Assembly: GCF_900100345.1 (NCBI RefSeq)
Contig: NZ_FMTT01000007.1
Coordinates: 117,387 to 175,326, forward strand
Length of the DNA: 57,940 bases
Reading direction: 5' to 3'
DNA from: Paenibacillus tianmuensis
Lineage (GTDB): Bacteria > Bacillota > Bacilli > Paenibacillales > NBRC-103111
Shown here: positions 25,406 to 34,492 of the stretch, one piece after another
How the letters are laid out: the number at the start of each line of letters is the position of its first letter
How positions within the stretch are numbered: the stretch's first letter is position 1
Position numbers and translations under genes: made by a program
The notes under the pieces: generated by a model
Databases searched by the model: none
What the model was told of the DNA's origin: nothing
The model's input: only the letters and a program-made list of their open reading frames with translations

Positions 25406-27382
25406 ATGCGATTCCGACAAGTACACTTAGATTTCCACACCTCTGAAATGATCCCGCATATCGGGCGGAAGTTCTCCAAGCCGCAGTTCCAAGAAATGCT
25501 CAAGCGGGGGCACGTCGACTCGATTACCGTCTTCGCAAAATGTCACCATGGCTGGGCATATTTTCCTTCCGAAACGAACGAGATTCACCCGCATCTGGAT
25601 TTCGACCTGCTCGGCGCGCAGATCGAAGCGGCGCACGAGATCAGCGTGAAGATTCCGGTCTACTTGTCGGTCGGCTTCGACGAGAAGCTGGCGCGCGTCC
25701 ATCCCGAATGGCTGATGCGGGACGAGAACGACCAGACAAACTGGGTGAAAGGGTTCATGACGCCGGGGTATCATCAGTTTTGCTTGAATTCGCCTTATCT
25801 TGATCTGATGATTCGCCAGGTGGAGGAGGTCGTTCGCAAGTACGATGCCGACGGCATCTTCCTCGACATCGTCGGCGTCCGCACCTGCTACTGCCATACG
25901 TGCGTGGCCACGCTGCGCGGGGAAGGAAAAGACCCCCGCGAGAAGCGGCACGTCGTTGAGCAGGGCGAGCGGATTTATGCGAATTATACGCAGCGGATTC
26001 GCGAAGCGATCCATGCGATCAAGCCGGGAATGCCGATTTTCCACAATGCAGGGCATATCTCACAGGGACGCCGGGACTTGGCGGCGATGAATACGCATCT
26101 GGAGCTGGAATCGCTGCCGACCGGCGGCTGGGGCTACGATCATTTCCCGCTATCGGCCCGCTACGCGCAGCCGCTCGGCATGGATTTCCTCGGCATGACC
26201 GGCAAGTTCCACACGTTCTGGGGCGAGTTCGGCGGCTACAAGCATCCGAATGCGCTGCGCTACGAAACGGCGCTCAGCTTGGCGAACGGGGCTCGCTGCT
26301 CCATCGGCGACCAAATGCATCCCGAAGGGCTGATGGACCCGGCCACCTACGAGCTGATCGGCCAAGCGTACGCCGAGGTTGAGCGGAAGGAAGCGTGGTG
26401 CGAGGACACGACGGCGATCGCGGATATCGGGCTGCTGTCCGTCGAATCGGTGGGCGTAGACAAAATGGGCGGCGCGATGTTCACGGGCAACTCCGACGCC
26501 GGGGCGGTACGGATGCTGCTCGAAGGCAAGTTTTTGTTCGATGTGATCGATCTGGACGCCGATTTTGAAAAATACAAGGTCATTATCCTGCCGGACTACG
26601 TACTGATTTCGGACCGGCTGCACGCGAAGCTGGAGCAATTTCTCCGGCAAGGCGGGAAGCTGCTCGCTTCGGGCAAGTCCGGCTTGGACGCGGAGGAGCG
26701 CGATTTCGCCATCGATTTCGGCGTGCGGCGGGTCGGCGAGAATCCGTTCAAGCCGGATTATTTCCGCCCGAAATTTCCGCTGCGGAGCCTTGGCGAAGCG
26801 TCGTTCGTCATGTACGCGGCGGGGCAGAAGATCGCTTTGGACGGCGGAACTGAGCTGGGACGGCGCGAAGATCCTTATTTTAACCGGGAAGTATTCACGT
26901 TCTCGTCGCACCAGCATACGCCCAGCTCGATGAATGACGGCGGCCCGGGAATGGTGGAAGGCGCCAGCGGCATTTACATCGCTTGGAACGTTTTTGAGGA
27001 CTACGCAACAAAGGGCAGTCTGTTCCTGAAAGAAATGGTGCTCTACGCGCTGGACCGGCTGGTACCGGACAAGACGCTGACGACGAGCTTGCCCGCCCAG
27101 GGGATCGTTACGCTGCAGGAGCAGCGGGGCGAGCGCCGTCTCGTGAACCATCTGCTATACGCCGTGCCGGTCAAGCGCGGCGAAGGCGTCGAGATCATCG
27201 AGGACATCGTTTCGCTCTATCATATCGACGTGAAGCTGCGTTTGCCGGGACGACAAGTAAAGGGCGTCTATTTGGCGCCGCAAGGAACGCCGCTCGATTA
27301 CAGACCGTCCGCCGAAGGCATCGAGTATACGCTGCCCGAGCTCGAATGCCACCAGATGGTCGTCATCGATCTGCAGGATTAA
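25406..27382 (+). CDS. GHL6-like glycoside hydrolase with beta-galactosidase trimerisation-type domain
   Basis: A 658-residue cytoplasmic protein (no signal peptide). Residues 1-330 form a TIM-barrel of the hypothetical glycosyl hydrolase 6 type: YDADGIFLDIVG (near 155), YCHTC metal-like Cys pair, FHNAGH and the acidic ELESLPTGGWGYDH. Residues 380-520 resemble the amidotransferase-like trimerisation domain of GH42 enzymes (VIILPDYVLIS). Related proteins are annotated as alpha-amylase-like or fucosidase-like, but the substrate is unknown. An upstream extension to 25172 runs into the AraC gene, so ATG 25406 (GAGG upstream) is used. Neighbours are an AraC regulator, a YesMN pair and a sugar ABC importer. 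Confidence 0.8.
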   Translation: MRFRQVHLDFHTSEMIPHIGRKFSKPQFQEMLKRGHVDSITVFAKCHHGWAYFPSETNEIHPHLDFDLLGAQIEAAHEISVKIPVYLSVGFDEKLARVHPEWLMRDENDQTNWVKGFMTPGYHQFCLNSPYLDLMIRQVEEVVRKYDADGIFLDIVGVRTCYCHTCVATLRGEGKDPREKRHVVEQGERIYANYTQRIREAIHAIKPGMPIFHNAGHISQGRRDLAAMNTHLELESLPTGGWGYDHFPLSARYAQPLGMDFLGMTGKFHTFWGEFGGYKHPNALRYETALSLANGARCSIGDQMHPEGLMDPATYELIGQAYAEVERKEAWCEDTTAIADIGLLSVESVGVDKMGGAMFTGNSDAGAVRMLLEGKFLFDVIDLDADFEKYKVIILPDYVLISDRLHAKLEQFLRQGGKLLASGKSGLDAEERDFAIDFGVRRVGENPFKPDYFRPKFPLRSLGEASFVMYAAGQKIALDGGTELGRREDPYFNREVFTFSSHQHTPSSMNDGGPGMVEGASGIYIAWNVFEDYATKGSLFLKEMVLYALDRLVPDKTLTTSLPAQGIVTLQEQRGERRLVNHLLYAVPVKRGEGVEIIEDIVSLYHIDVKLRLPGRQVKGVYLAPQGTPLDYRPSAEGIEYTLPELECHQMVVIDLQD

Positions 27383-27406
27383 AATAACTTCAAGGTTTTA
27401 CCAACT

Positions 27407-27436
27407 CGGAGGTGTTCCAATGCACCTCCGTTTTGT
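27407..27436 (+). terminator. Terminator after the glycosidase gene
   Basis: CGGAGGTG (27407-27414) pairs with CACCTCCG (27423-27430), followed by TTTTGT. Confidence 0.75.
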
Positions 27437-27438
27437 CC

Positions 27439-27444
27439 TATAAT
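27439..27444 (+). promoter_or_regulatory. -10 box for the YesMN-type operon
   Basis: TATAAT lies directly after the terminator and 41 bases before the kinase start. A weak -35 (TTCCAA, 27415-27420) lies 18 bases upstream, so the two-component genes have their own promoter. Confidence 0.45.
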
Positions 27445-27484
27445 GAAACTCTGATTGCGCTTACTTCGGAAGAGGTGACGGGGC

Positions 27485-29302
27485 TTGCTGACAGCTATGA
27501 AAAACCGCGTATTGGACTATTATTACTCGCTTTCCGTCAATAAAAAGATCACGCTCTCGTTTATGACCGCCCTGTCCTTGCTGCTGATTTTGCTGTCCGT
27601 CTTTACGTACCGCGTATCGTCCGCGATTCTGATCGACAAAGCGGTGGAGAACACAGAGCAAAATTTGCGGCTGGTCTCGGAGAAGCTGGAGATCATCCTC
27701 GACAATTCGGAAAACTACTCCAAAATCGCGATTACGAACAGCAGCGTGCAGCGTTACCTGAGCGCTCCGCCCACCTCGGACCCGCTGGAAAATTACAGCC
27801 GTTCGGTTGAGGTTTCGAACGCCCTCGCCGATATCGTCGATTCCAAGACGTTCGTGGACGCTATGCTCATCTATGACCGCAGCGGCCACCTGTACGATTC
27901 CGGCGGGCTCAAGAACGTCCGGAACGTCAACGACGATTATGTCCGCGCATTCTTGGGTTCCGCTTATGGACCCGTATGGAAGGATACGGTCAAAAGCAAC
28001 TACGAGAAGGAAGCCGCGGCGCACCCCGTCGTATCGCTCCTTCAAAAATTCAACACCGCCAAGGACGGGAGTCCCCTCGGCGTCATCCAACTATCCATCG
28101 ACGAGCGGTACATTGCCGATCAATACGCTCATATCAATATTGGGCACAGCGGTGAAATCTTTATCGTCAACAAGCAGGGCACCATCGCTTCGCACAGCGA
28201 CAAAAGCCGGCTCTACGCGTCCATCGGGCAGGAGCCTTATTATTCTTGGGTGATCGGGCATGAGGGCGGCCGGACGTTCAGCTTGAACGGCGAGGACAAT
28301 CTGGTCGTGGCCCGCACTTATCCGCGCTTGAATTGGATTATTGTAGGCATCGTGCCGATTAAGGAAATTACCCGCGATAATCAGATTTTGACGGAAAAAA
28401 CCTTTTATTTAAGCCTCATTTTCGTCGTTTCGGCCATCCTTCTGACCATTCTGATCGCCAGATCGATCACGAGGCCGCTGAACCAGATCAAAAAAACGGT
28501 CAAGAGCGTGCAGGAGGGCAACCTCGACGTCTGGCTCGAACTGAAGGAACGCGACGAGATCGGCGCTTTGGCCAGAGAATTTAACAAGATGGTCGTCCGC
28601 ACCAAAACGCTCATGGAAAACATGGTGGAAGAGCAGAAGAAGAAAAAAGAGTACGAGCTCGCCGTCATGCAGTCGCAGATCAATCCGCACTTTTTGTACA
28701 ACACGCTGGAGAGCATCTGCGCGCTTGCGGATTTAAAGCGGAACGCCGATATCGTGAACCTTGTGAACCAGCTGGCGCTGTTTTACCGGGGCGTGCTCAG
28801 CAAGGGCAGCCATATCATCTCTATGGAAGACGAAATCATCATTACGCAAACGTACTTGGAAATCTTGAAGGTGCGTTACGGCGACCGGATCGATGCCCGT
28901 TTCGAGATTGATGACAATGTGTACAAATACTCAACGATCAAGCTGCTGCTGCAGCCGATTGTGGAAAATTCGATCAATCACGGGCTCCGAAACAAGCGGG
29001 GAAGAGGGCTGATCCGCATCCAAGCACATGTCTTGGACGGCAAGGTACGGATCGAGGTGAGCGATAACGGCACAGGCATCGCGCCGCAGCGGCTGCGGCA
29101 AATTTTGAAGCCGGACCCCGGGCATTACCGGACGAAAAGCTTCGGGCTGATGAGCACCGACGAGCGGATCAAGCTTTATTTCGGTTCCGAATACGGGCTG
29201 GAGATCGACAGTGTGCCGGGGGAAGGAACGACCGTCCGCATTACGCTGCCGGCGATCGAGAACGGAGGGATACCGCATGATTCAAGCGATGATCGTCGAT
29301 GA
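27485..29302 (+). CDS. YesM-type sensor histidine kinase
   Basis: A 605-residue membrane kinase: a transmembrane segment near 25-45, an extracellular Cache-type sensor (50-295), a second segment near 305-325, HAMP (325-380), the internal-region kinase motif with phospho-acceptor H402 in QINPHFLYNTLE, and the ATPase domain with QPIVENSINHGL and DNGTGI. It senses an extracellular signal, usually a sugar or the loaded binding protein, and phosphorylates the next gene's product. The start is TTG with GAGGTG 7 bases upstream; an ATG four codons later is possible. It overlaps the response regulator by 26 bases. Confidence 0.92.
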   Translation: MLTAMKNRVLDYYYSLSVNKKITLSFMTALSLLLILLSVFTYRVSSAILIDKAVENTEQNLRLVSEKLEIILDNSENYSKIAITNSSVQRYLSAPPTSDPLENYSRSVEVSNALADIVDSKTFVDAMLIYDRSGHLYDSGGLKNVRNVNDDYVRAFLGSAYGPVWKDTVKSNYEKEAAAHPVVSLLQKFNTAKDGSPLGVIQLSIDERYIADQYAHINIGHSGEIFIVNKQGTIASHSDKSRLYASIGQEPYYSWVIGHEGGRTFSLNGEDNLVVARTYPRLNWIIVGIVPIKEITRDNQILTEKTFYLSLIFVVSAILLTILIARSITRPLNQIKKTVKSVQEGNLDVWLELKERDEIGALAREFNKMVVRTKTLMENMVEEQKKKKEYELAVMQSQINPHFLYNTLESICALADLKRNADIVNLVNQLALFYRGVLSKGSHIISMEDEIIITQTYLEILKVRYGDRIDARFEIDDNVYKYSTIKLLLQPIVENSINHGLRNKRGRGLIRIQAHVLDGKVRIEVSDNGTGIAPQRLRQILKPDPGHYRTKSFGLMSTDERIKLYFGSEYGLEIDSVPGEGTTVRITLPAIENGGIPHDSSDDRR

Positions 29303-30896
29303 CGAATATTTGATCCGGGAACGGCTGAAGGTCGGCGTCGACTGGCAGGAACTCGGCTTCGAGATCGCCGGAGAGGCCGAGAACGGGGAGGAGGCGCTGC
29401 TGCTGCTTGAGCATGCGCCGATCCGGCTGGCAATCGTCGATATTAACATGCCGATCGTGGACGGCCTGGCGTTCGCGAAGGCGGCGCAGCACCGTTTTCC
29501 CGAGCTTCGCATCATCATTCTCACCGGCTACGGGAGCTTCGACTATGCGAGAACAGCTTTGCAGGCAGGCGTATCCGACTATTTGCTGAAGCCGGTCAAC
29601 ATGGAGGAGCTAACGCAGGTGCTGACCGGGATGTCGGCCAAGATTCGGGAGGACATGGCGCGGCATTCGCAGCAGGAGGATTTCAGGCAGAGCGTCCGGG
29701 AAAGCAATACGATTTTGCGCCGGACGTTCATTCAAGGCTTGCTGGACGGCACCGGAACCGCCCGACCCGAGCAGAGCCCGGACAAATGGCGGCAGTTTTG
29801 CCCGAATCTGCGGGACGATGCTTTGCTTGTCATGGTGTTCTCGATTGACAAATCTTCGGGAGGCGGGAAGGAGCAGCCGCCCTGGAAGCGGTTCGCGGTG
29901 TTCAATATCGTCGGCGAGCTGTTCGGCGGACTTCGGCCGTGCGAGCTGACGCTGGATGACGACGACAGAACGGTGCTGCTGGTGCACCCGAACGCCGATC
30001 CTGCCGGCGGCAGCCGGGAGAAGGAGTGGCTGGAGCGGCGGGGCGCGGAAGCCGTCGAAGCGGTTCGCCGGTTTTTGAAGTTTAGCGTAACCGTCGGCAT
30101 CGGCAATATGGCGCAGGAAGGTCCCGGCGGCATTCCGCAGTCGTATAAGGAGGCGGTACTGGCCTGCAAGCATCGCACCGTTCTCGGCGGCGATCGGGTT
30201 ATCATGTTCGACCGCCTGCCCAAACCAGCGCTAAAAGCCGACCTGTCCTTTATCCGGGAGACGCTGATGGTCCAATTGAGGCTGGGCAAGAAGGCGGCGG
30301 TGGAGCACGAGCTGCGCCAATGGCTGGAGGGCATCGTCAGGCAGAAGCTGTCTTTGGATACGTTGTACATGACCGTTTACGAGCTTGTGGCCACGCTGAA
30401 CCTGTATGCCGCCGAGAGCAAGCTGGATATGACGTTTTATGGAGGCGATACGTTCAATCCGGTGCGGCTGGTTGACGAACTGGAGCGGATGCAGGAGATC
30501 GCGGACTGGGCCGCGGCGCTGTTCGGCCGGGTGCTGGAGCAGACGCACAGCTTGAAGCAGTCGACGCCAGCCAAGCTGGTGGATAAGGCTAAGCAGTTCA
30601 TCGACGGGCAGTATGCCGACCCGGACCTCGATTTGAACGCGATTGCCAAAAGCATTTTTATTCATCCGAGCTATTTGAGCCGCATTTTCAAGACCGAGAC
30701 CGGTTATTCCGTCGTGGAATACATGACGAGGCGGCGGTTGAACAAGGCCAAGGAAATGATGGAGAACGGATGCAAAAATTTGCTGTTCGTCTCCGAATCC
30801 ATCGGTTACAAAGACCCCCATTACTTCAGCAAATGCTTTAAAAAGCATTTCAGCGTCCCGCCTTCCCGGTTTACCGGGAGCGATTCCCGCGAATGA
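29277..30896 (+). CDS. YesN-type response regulator (receiver plus AraC output domain)
   Basis: A 539-residue regulator. The receiver domain (1-125) has the acidic pair VDDE, phospho-acceptor D55 in LAIVDINMPIVDG, and LKPV. A long middle region follows, and the C-terminal 100 residues are an AraC-type DNA-binding domain (AIAKSIFIHPSYLSRIFK and FVSESIGYKDPHYFSKCFKK). It should activate the sugar importer genes next door. ATG 29277 (GGAGGG upstream) is used because the longer frame starts inside the kinase domain. Confidence 0.93.
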   Translation: MIQAMIVDDEYLIRERLKVGVDWQELGFEIAGEAENGEEALLLLEHAPIRLAIVDINMPIVDGLAFAKAAQHRFPELRIIILTGYGSFDYARTALQAGVSDYLLKPVNMEELTQVLTGMSAKIREDMARHSQQEDFRQSVRESNTILRRTFIQGLLDGTGTARPEQSPDKWRQFCPNLRDDALLVMVFSIDKSSGGGKEQPPWKRFAVFNIVGELFGGLRPCELTLDDDDRTVLLVHPNADPAGGSREKEWLERRGAEAVEAVRRFLKFSVTVGIGNMAQEGPGGIPQSYKEAVLACKHRTVLGGDRVIMFDRLPKPALKADLSFIRETLMVQLRLGKKAAVEHELRQWLEGIVRQKLSLDTLYMTVYELVATLNLYAAESKLDMTFYGGDTFNPVRLVDELERMQEIADWAAALFGRVLEQTHSLKQSTPAKLVDKAKQFIDGQYADPDLDLNAIAKSIFIHPSYLSRIFKTETGYSVVEYMTRRRLNKAKEMMENGCKNLLFVSESIGYKDPHYFSKCFKKHFSVPPSRFTGSDSRE

Positions 30897-30904
30897 CTTT
30901 TCCG

Positions 30905-30950
30905 AGACGGCCCCGTTGCGCCGCTGTGCGAACGGTGCGGTCTTTTTTTG
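30905..30950 (+). terminator. Terminator after the response-regulator gene
   Basis: An imperfect stem (GACGGCCCCGTT with AACGGTGCGGTC) with a long loop is followed by seven T. The stem has mismatches; the T run is strong. Confidence 0.55.
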
Positions 30951-31027
30951 CATGGAAAGTTCACAAAATGTTAAAAATATTCCCGGTGGCGTAAAGATAT
31001 TGCATTCATGCGGCGAGCCGCGCCCCT

Positions 31028-31033
31028 TATAAT
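31028..31033 (+). promoter_or_regulatory. -10 box for the sugar importer operon
   Basis: TATAAT lies 64 bases before the binding-protein start. The -35 is poor, as expected if the YesN-type regulator is needed. Confidence 0.5.
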
Positions 31034-31097
31034 GACACTATGTCGAACAGACAACAGCAAAAAGATAACAAACGTAAACGGGGAGGTTGCTTAACAC

Positions 31098-32426
31098 ATG
31101 AAAAAAAGAGCGCTTACATTAGGGCTGGCATCGCTGTTTGCCGCTTCAAGCCTGCTGGCAGGCTGCGGCTCGAATGACGCCGCCCAAGGCAATGCCGGTT
31201 CCAAGGGTGACAGCAAAAGCGGCGACAAAGTCAGCATCCGCATCTTGACACGTATTTCCGGTACCGATCCGAAGTCTGTGGCGTTCCAGAACCTGCTCAA
31301 GCAATTTATGGAGAAAAACCCGGATATTACGGTAGTCGACGAATCGTTGAACGACGAGGCGGCATTCAACAACAAATTCAAAACGGCCGTCGCGACAGGC
31401 AGCGTCCCGGAAATTTGGATGAACTATGGCGGGGTCGCATTTAAAGATTACGCGAAAAACATCGCGATGGACCTCGATCCCGTCCTGAAAGAAGACAAAG
31501 CGTGGGCCGACGCGTTCCTGCCGCTGTTCGACACATGGAAATACAAAGACCTGCTGGGAACGTACGGCGTGCCGAACGAGTTCTACAGCGTCGCGATCTA
31601 CTATAACAAAGAGCTGTTCCAAAAAGTCGGCGCAGAGCCGCCGAAAACGGTCGAGGAATTCGAGGCGGTCGCTGACAAATTCAAAGCGATCGATGTCGTG
31701 CCGATGGCGATGGCCGACAAAGACAACTTCCGCGGAGGCCACCTGCTGACGAATCTGGCGCTGAAAAAATACGGCTTCCAGAAAACGGAAGACCTGATGG
31801 GCGGCAAAGCAAAGTGGAACGATCCGGACATGGTTTCCTTGCTGCAAACGATGAAAAATTGGCAGGATAAAGGCATTTTCGGCAAAAACATGGTCACGAC
31901 CGACGGCAACGCGATTTCGAGCATGTTCCTCGGCGGCAAGAGCGCGATGATGTTTGAAGGCGTCTGGGCGATTTCCTCTATCGCAGCTTCTCCGATCGCC
32001 GACAAAATCGGGGTCATTCCATTCCCGGGCTACAAAGACAAACCGGAATTCAAGGACAACTGGTTCGGCGGAGCGGGCGGTTACTCCGTTTCCAAGGAAG
32101 TCACAGGCGCGAAAAAAGACGCTACGATCAAGCTGCTGAAGTTCCTGACCTCCGTCGATGCGTTCAAGTATTTTCTCAAGGAAACAAAGGGCGGCGTTTA
32201 CCCGGTCAAAATGGATTCGAGCTCGGCTCCGGTCGATCCAGTCACCGCAGAGTACGTCAAGGCGCAAAGCACCGCCAAAGACTTCAAAGGCGAGATTGAG
32301 GAGTACAGCCCGATCATGCAGCTGCAGGATAAGGTGCGCAACGAAGTCCAAGGCATGTTCGCCGGCAACCCTCCGCAAAAAACGGCGGATACGATTCAAA
32401 GCTTTGTCGATTCGAACAAGAAGTAG
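31098..32426 (+). CDS. Sugar ABC transporter substrate-binding lipoprotein
   Basis: A 442-residue family 1 solute-binding protein. The signal peptide ends in the lipobox LLAGCGS (lipidated Cys near 23). The mature part has the MalE-like order of strands (ISIRIL-type start, TGSVPEIWMNYGG, YGVPNEFYSVAIYYNKELF, GKSAMMFEGVWA). It binds an oligosaccharide outside the membrane for the two permeases downstream. A 220-base gap with a large stem-loop separates it from the first permease; this layout usually keeps binding-protein mRNA more abundant. GGGGAGG is upstream. Confidence 0.94.
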   Translation: MKKRALTLGLASLFAASSLLAGCGSNDAAQGNAGSKGDSKSGDKVSIRILTRISGTDPKSVAFQNLLKQFMEKNPDITVVDESLNDEAAFNNKFKTAVATGSVPEIWMNYGGVAFKDYAKNIAMDLDPVLKEDKAWADAFLPLFDTWKYKDLLGTYGVPNEFYSVAIYYNKELFQKVGAEPPKTVEEFEAVADKFKAIDVVPMAMADKDNFRGGHLLTNLALKKYGFQKTEDLMGGKAKWNDPDMVSLLQTMKNWQDKGIFGKNMVTTDGNAISSMFLGGKSAMMFEGVWAISSIAASPIADKIGVIPFPGYKDKPEFKDNWFGGAGGYSVSKEVTGAKKDATIKLLKFLTSVDAFKYFLKETKGGVYPVKMDSSSAPVDPVTAEYVKAQSTAKDFKGEIEEYSPIMQLQDKVRNEVQGMFAGNPPQKTADTIQSFVDSNKK

Positions 32427-32476
32427 GTGGGTGGAAAACCAGCTTCGCGTTTTGAATTAATTCTCCGTTATAGACC

Positions 32477-32591
32477 GGTGGGGTATATCCCTCCAGCCGC
32501 TCTTGAACCCCGCGAAAGTTTGATTAAACAGTAGAGGTATTTTCGCGGGGTTCAAAGGCGGACGGTTCACTCTTCCGGGATATACCCCACC
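32477..32591 (+). promoter_or_regulatory. Large nested stem-loop between binding-protein and permease genes
   Basis: Outer arms of 15 bp, GGTGGGGTATATCCC (32477-32491) with GGGATATACCCCACC (32577-32591), are perfect. Inner arms of 15 bp, TTGAACCCCGCGAAA (32503-32517) with TTTCGCGGGGTTCAA (32541-32555), are also perfect, and CCGC (32497-32500) pairs with GCGG (32558-32561). No long T run follows. It probably protects the binding-protein mRNA or attenuates the permease genes. It could also be a dispersed repeat of the genome. Confidence 0.75.
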
Positions 32592-32663
32592 TTCTATTTA
32601 TTGGAGAATTGTTGAATCACAAAAGCAAGTTTTCCTACAGAAAACTTGAAGGAGGGGAACAAC

Positions 32664-33545
32664 ATGGTCGGCCGAAAGCCTTATTTTATCGCAGCCGTTT
32701 TTTTGCTGCCGGCGCTCTTGCTATATACGCTGGCGTTTATCGTGCCGATCTTTCAGACGGCTTACATGTCCTTTTTTAGCTGGAACGGCATCAAGAACGT
32801 CGCCTTGGAATATGTCGGGCTGCAAAACTACAGCGCCATGTTTCAAAAGCCTGAATTTTACCGTTCGCTCAAAAATATCGGCGTGTTTATCTTGGCTTCG
32901 TTCTTGCTCATATTGCCGGTCGCATTTGCGCTGGCGCATATCGTCACCAGCAAGATGAAGGGAAGACGTTTTTTCAAGATCGCCTTCTTTATGCCTTCCG
33001 TGCTTCCGCTCACAGCCGTCGGCTTGATGTGGCAGTTTTTGCTCAAAGGGGAGGGCGGCCTCGTCAACATGGTGCTCTCGGCGATCGGCGCAAGCTCGCT
33101 GACCCACGATTGGCTCGGCGAACCGGCCATTGCCATCTACGTTGTTGTGGTGGTCAACGCCTGGATTTACTGCGGGCTGAACATGATCATATTTGCCAGC
33201 GGGATGGTGGCAATTCCGGAGCAATTGTACGAGGCGGCAGCCATGGACGGAGCGGTCGGGTTCAAACGGCTCTGGTACATTACTGTGCCGATGATGAAGG
33301 AAACGCTGAAAATTTTCTCGATTCTGGCCGTTACGCAGTCGCTTCGCGTGTTCGGACAAATTTTCGTCATGACCGGCGGAGGACCGAACGGCGCTACGGA
33401 TGTGCCTACCACGCTGCTCTATTACGAGTCTTTTAAATACAACAACTTCGGGATGGGCAACGCCATCGGGACCTTCATTATCGTAGCGGCGCTCTTATCC
33501 ACGGTCATACTCAACAAGCTGATGAACACGAAGACGATGAAATAA
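32664..33545 (+). CDS. Sugar ABC transporter permease (MalF/UgpA type)
   Basis: A 293-residue permease with six transmembrane segments and the EAA loop EAAAMDGAVGFKRLWYITVP (around 193-212) that docks the ATPase. ATG 32664 has AAGGAGGGG 6 bases upstream; the longer frame would begin at a TTG inside that site. It forms the membrane channel with the next gene's product. No ATPase gene is in the locus, so a shared MsmX-type ATPase is likely. Confidence 0.94.
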   Translation: MVGRKPYFIAAVFLLPALLLYTLAFIVPIFQTAYMSFFSWNGIKNVALEYVGLQNYSAMFQKPEFYRSLKNIGVFILASFLLILPVAFALAHIVTSKMKGRRFFKIAFFMPSVLPLTAVGLMWQFLLKGEGGLVNMVLSAIGASSLTHDWLGEPAIAIYVVVVVNAWIYCGLNMIIFASGMVAIPEQLYEAAAMDGAVGFKRLWYITVPMMKETLKIFSILAVTQSLRVFGQIFVMTGGGPNGATDVPTTLLYYESFKYNNFGMGNAIGTFIIVAALLSTVILNKLMNTKTMK

Positions 33546-33563
33546 AGGCAGGTGAAATGGAAC

Positions 33564-34391
33564 ATGACGCTTCGCTCGTATAAAATTCCGGCATATTTGT
33601 TTTCTACGCTTTGCGCGGTTATTTTTATGTATCCGTTGTTTTTTTCGGTGATTTCTTCGCTCAAGGACAATCTGGAAATATACAATAACGTCTTCTCGCT
33701 GCCCGAGGTATGGCGCTGGAGCAACTACAAGCTTGCTTTTGTCACCGCACATATTGATAAAGCCGTATGGAACTCCTTCATTTATGCGATCGCAGGCACG
33801 CTTCTGACCTTGGTCTTGGGAACCATGGCGTCGTTTATCCTGACCCGGATCTCGCTGAGGTGGAACGGCGCTTTATATATTTATTTCATCATGGGGCTGA
33901 TGATCCCCGTCTATTCTCTCGTCATTCCGATTTCCCGGATGATCGGCTCGTTCAACGGCTTTAACAACTATTTCGTCATGATCGTGCTGTACGCAACGTT
34001 TCAACTGCCGCTTACGATATTTTTGATTACCGGATTTATGAAAGGAATTAACAAGGAAATCGACGAATCGGCGGTCATGGACGGCTGCGGTCCGGCGACG
34101 CTGCTGTTTCGGATTTTGACTCCGCTGTCCATGCCGGCCATTTCGACGGCGGGAATCTTGGCCTTTTTCGATATTTACAACGATTTGATTTGGAACGTCA
34201 TTATGGTCAATGACCGGAGCATGTTCAACATTTCGATGGCGCTGATGTCCTTCGTGGGAGAACGGGGCAGCTCGCAGATGGGCCCGACGTTCGCGGGCAT
34301 CATTCTCACGATCATTCCGACCATTGCCATCTATTTGCTGTTTCAGGAAAAGGTGGAGTCCGGCCTGAGCGCGGGAGCCGTGAAGGAGTAA
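33564..34391 (+). CDS. Sugar ABC transporter permease (MalG/UgpE type)
   Basis: A 275-residue permease with six transmembrane segments and the EAA-type loop DESAVMDGCGPATLLFRILT (around 170-190). It pairs with the preceding permease. The start is either GTG 33552 or ATG 33564; the latter has AGGTG about 10 bases upstream and places the first hydrophobic segment as usual. It ends the operon. Confidence 0.93.
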   Translation: MTLRSYKIPAYLFSTLCAVIFMYPLFFSVISSLKDNLEIYNNVFSLPEVWRWSNYKLAFVTAHIDKAVWNSFIYAIAGTLLTLVLGTMASFILTRISLRWNGALYIYFIMGLMIPVYSLVIPISRMIGSFNGFNNYFVMIVLYATFQLPLTIFLITGFMKGINKEIDESAVMDGCGPATLLFRILTPLSMPAISTAGILAFFDIYNDLIWNVIMVNDRSMFNISMALMSFVGERGSSQMGPTFAGIILTIIPTIAIYLLFQEKVESGLSAGAVKE

Positions 34392-34441
34392 AAGAAACGC
34401 GTGTAGACTGGCTTTCTTGGGAAGAAGCTCCGGCATGATCG

Positions 34442-34484
34442 GCTGAAAGCCCGGCAGAAGGGCTTTCAGCGCCTTGTGTTTTTA
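34442..34484 (+). terminator. Terminator after the sugar importer operon
   Basis: GCTGAAAGCCC (34442-34452) pairs exactly with GGGCTTTCAGC (34460-34470), 11 bp with a 7-base loop. A T-rich stretch comes 8 bases later. Confidence 0.65.
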
Positions 34485-34492
34485 AAATGACC

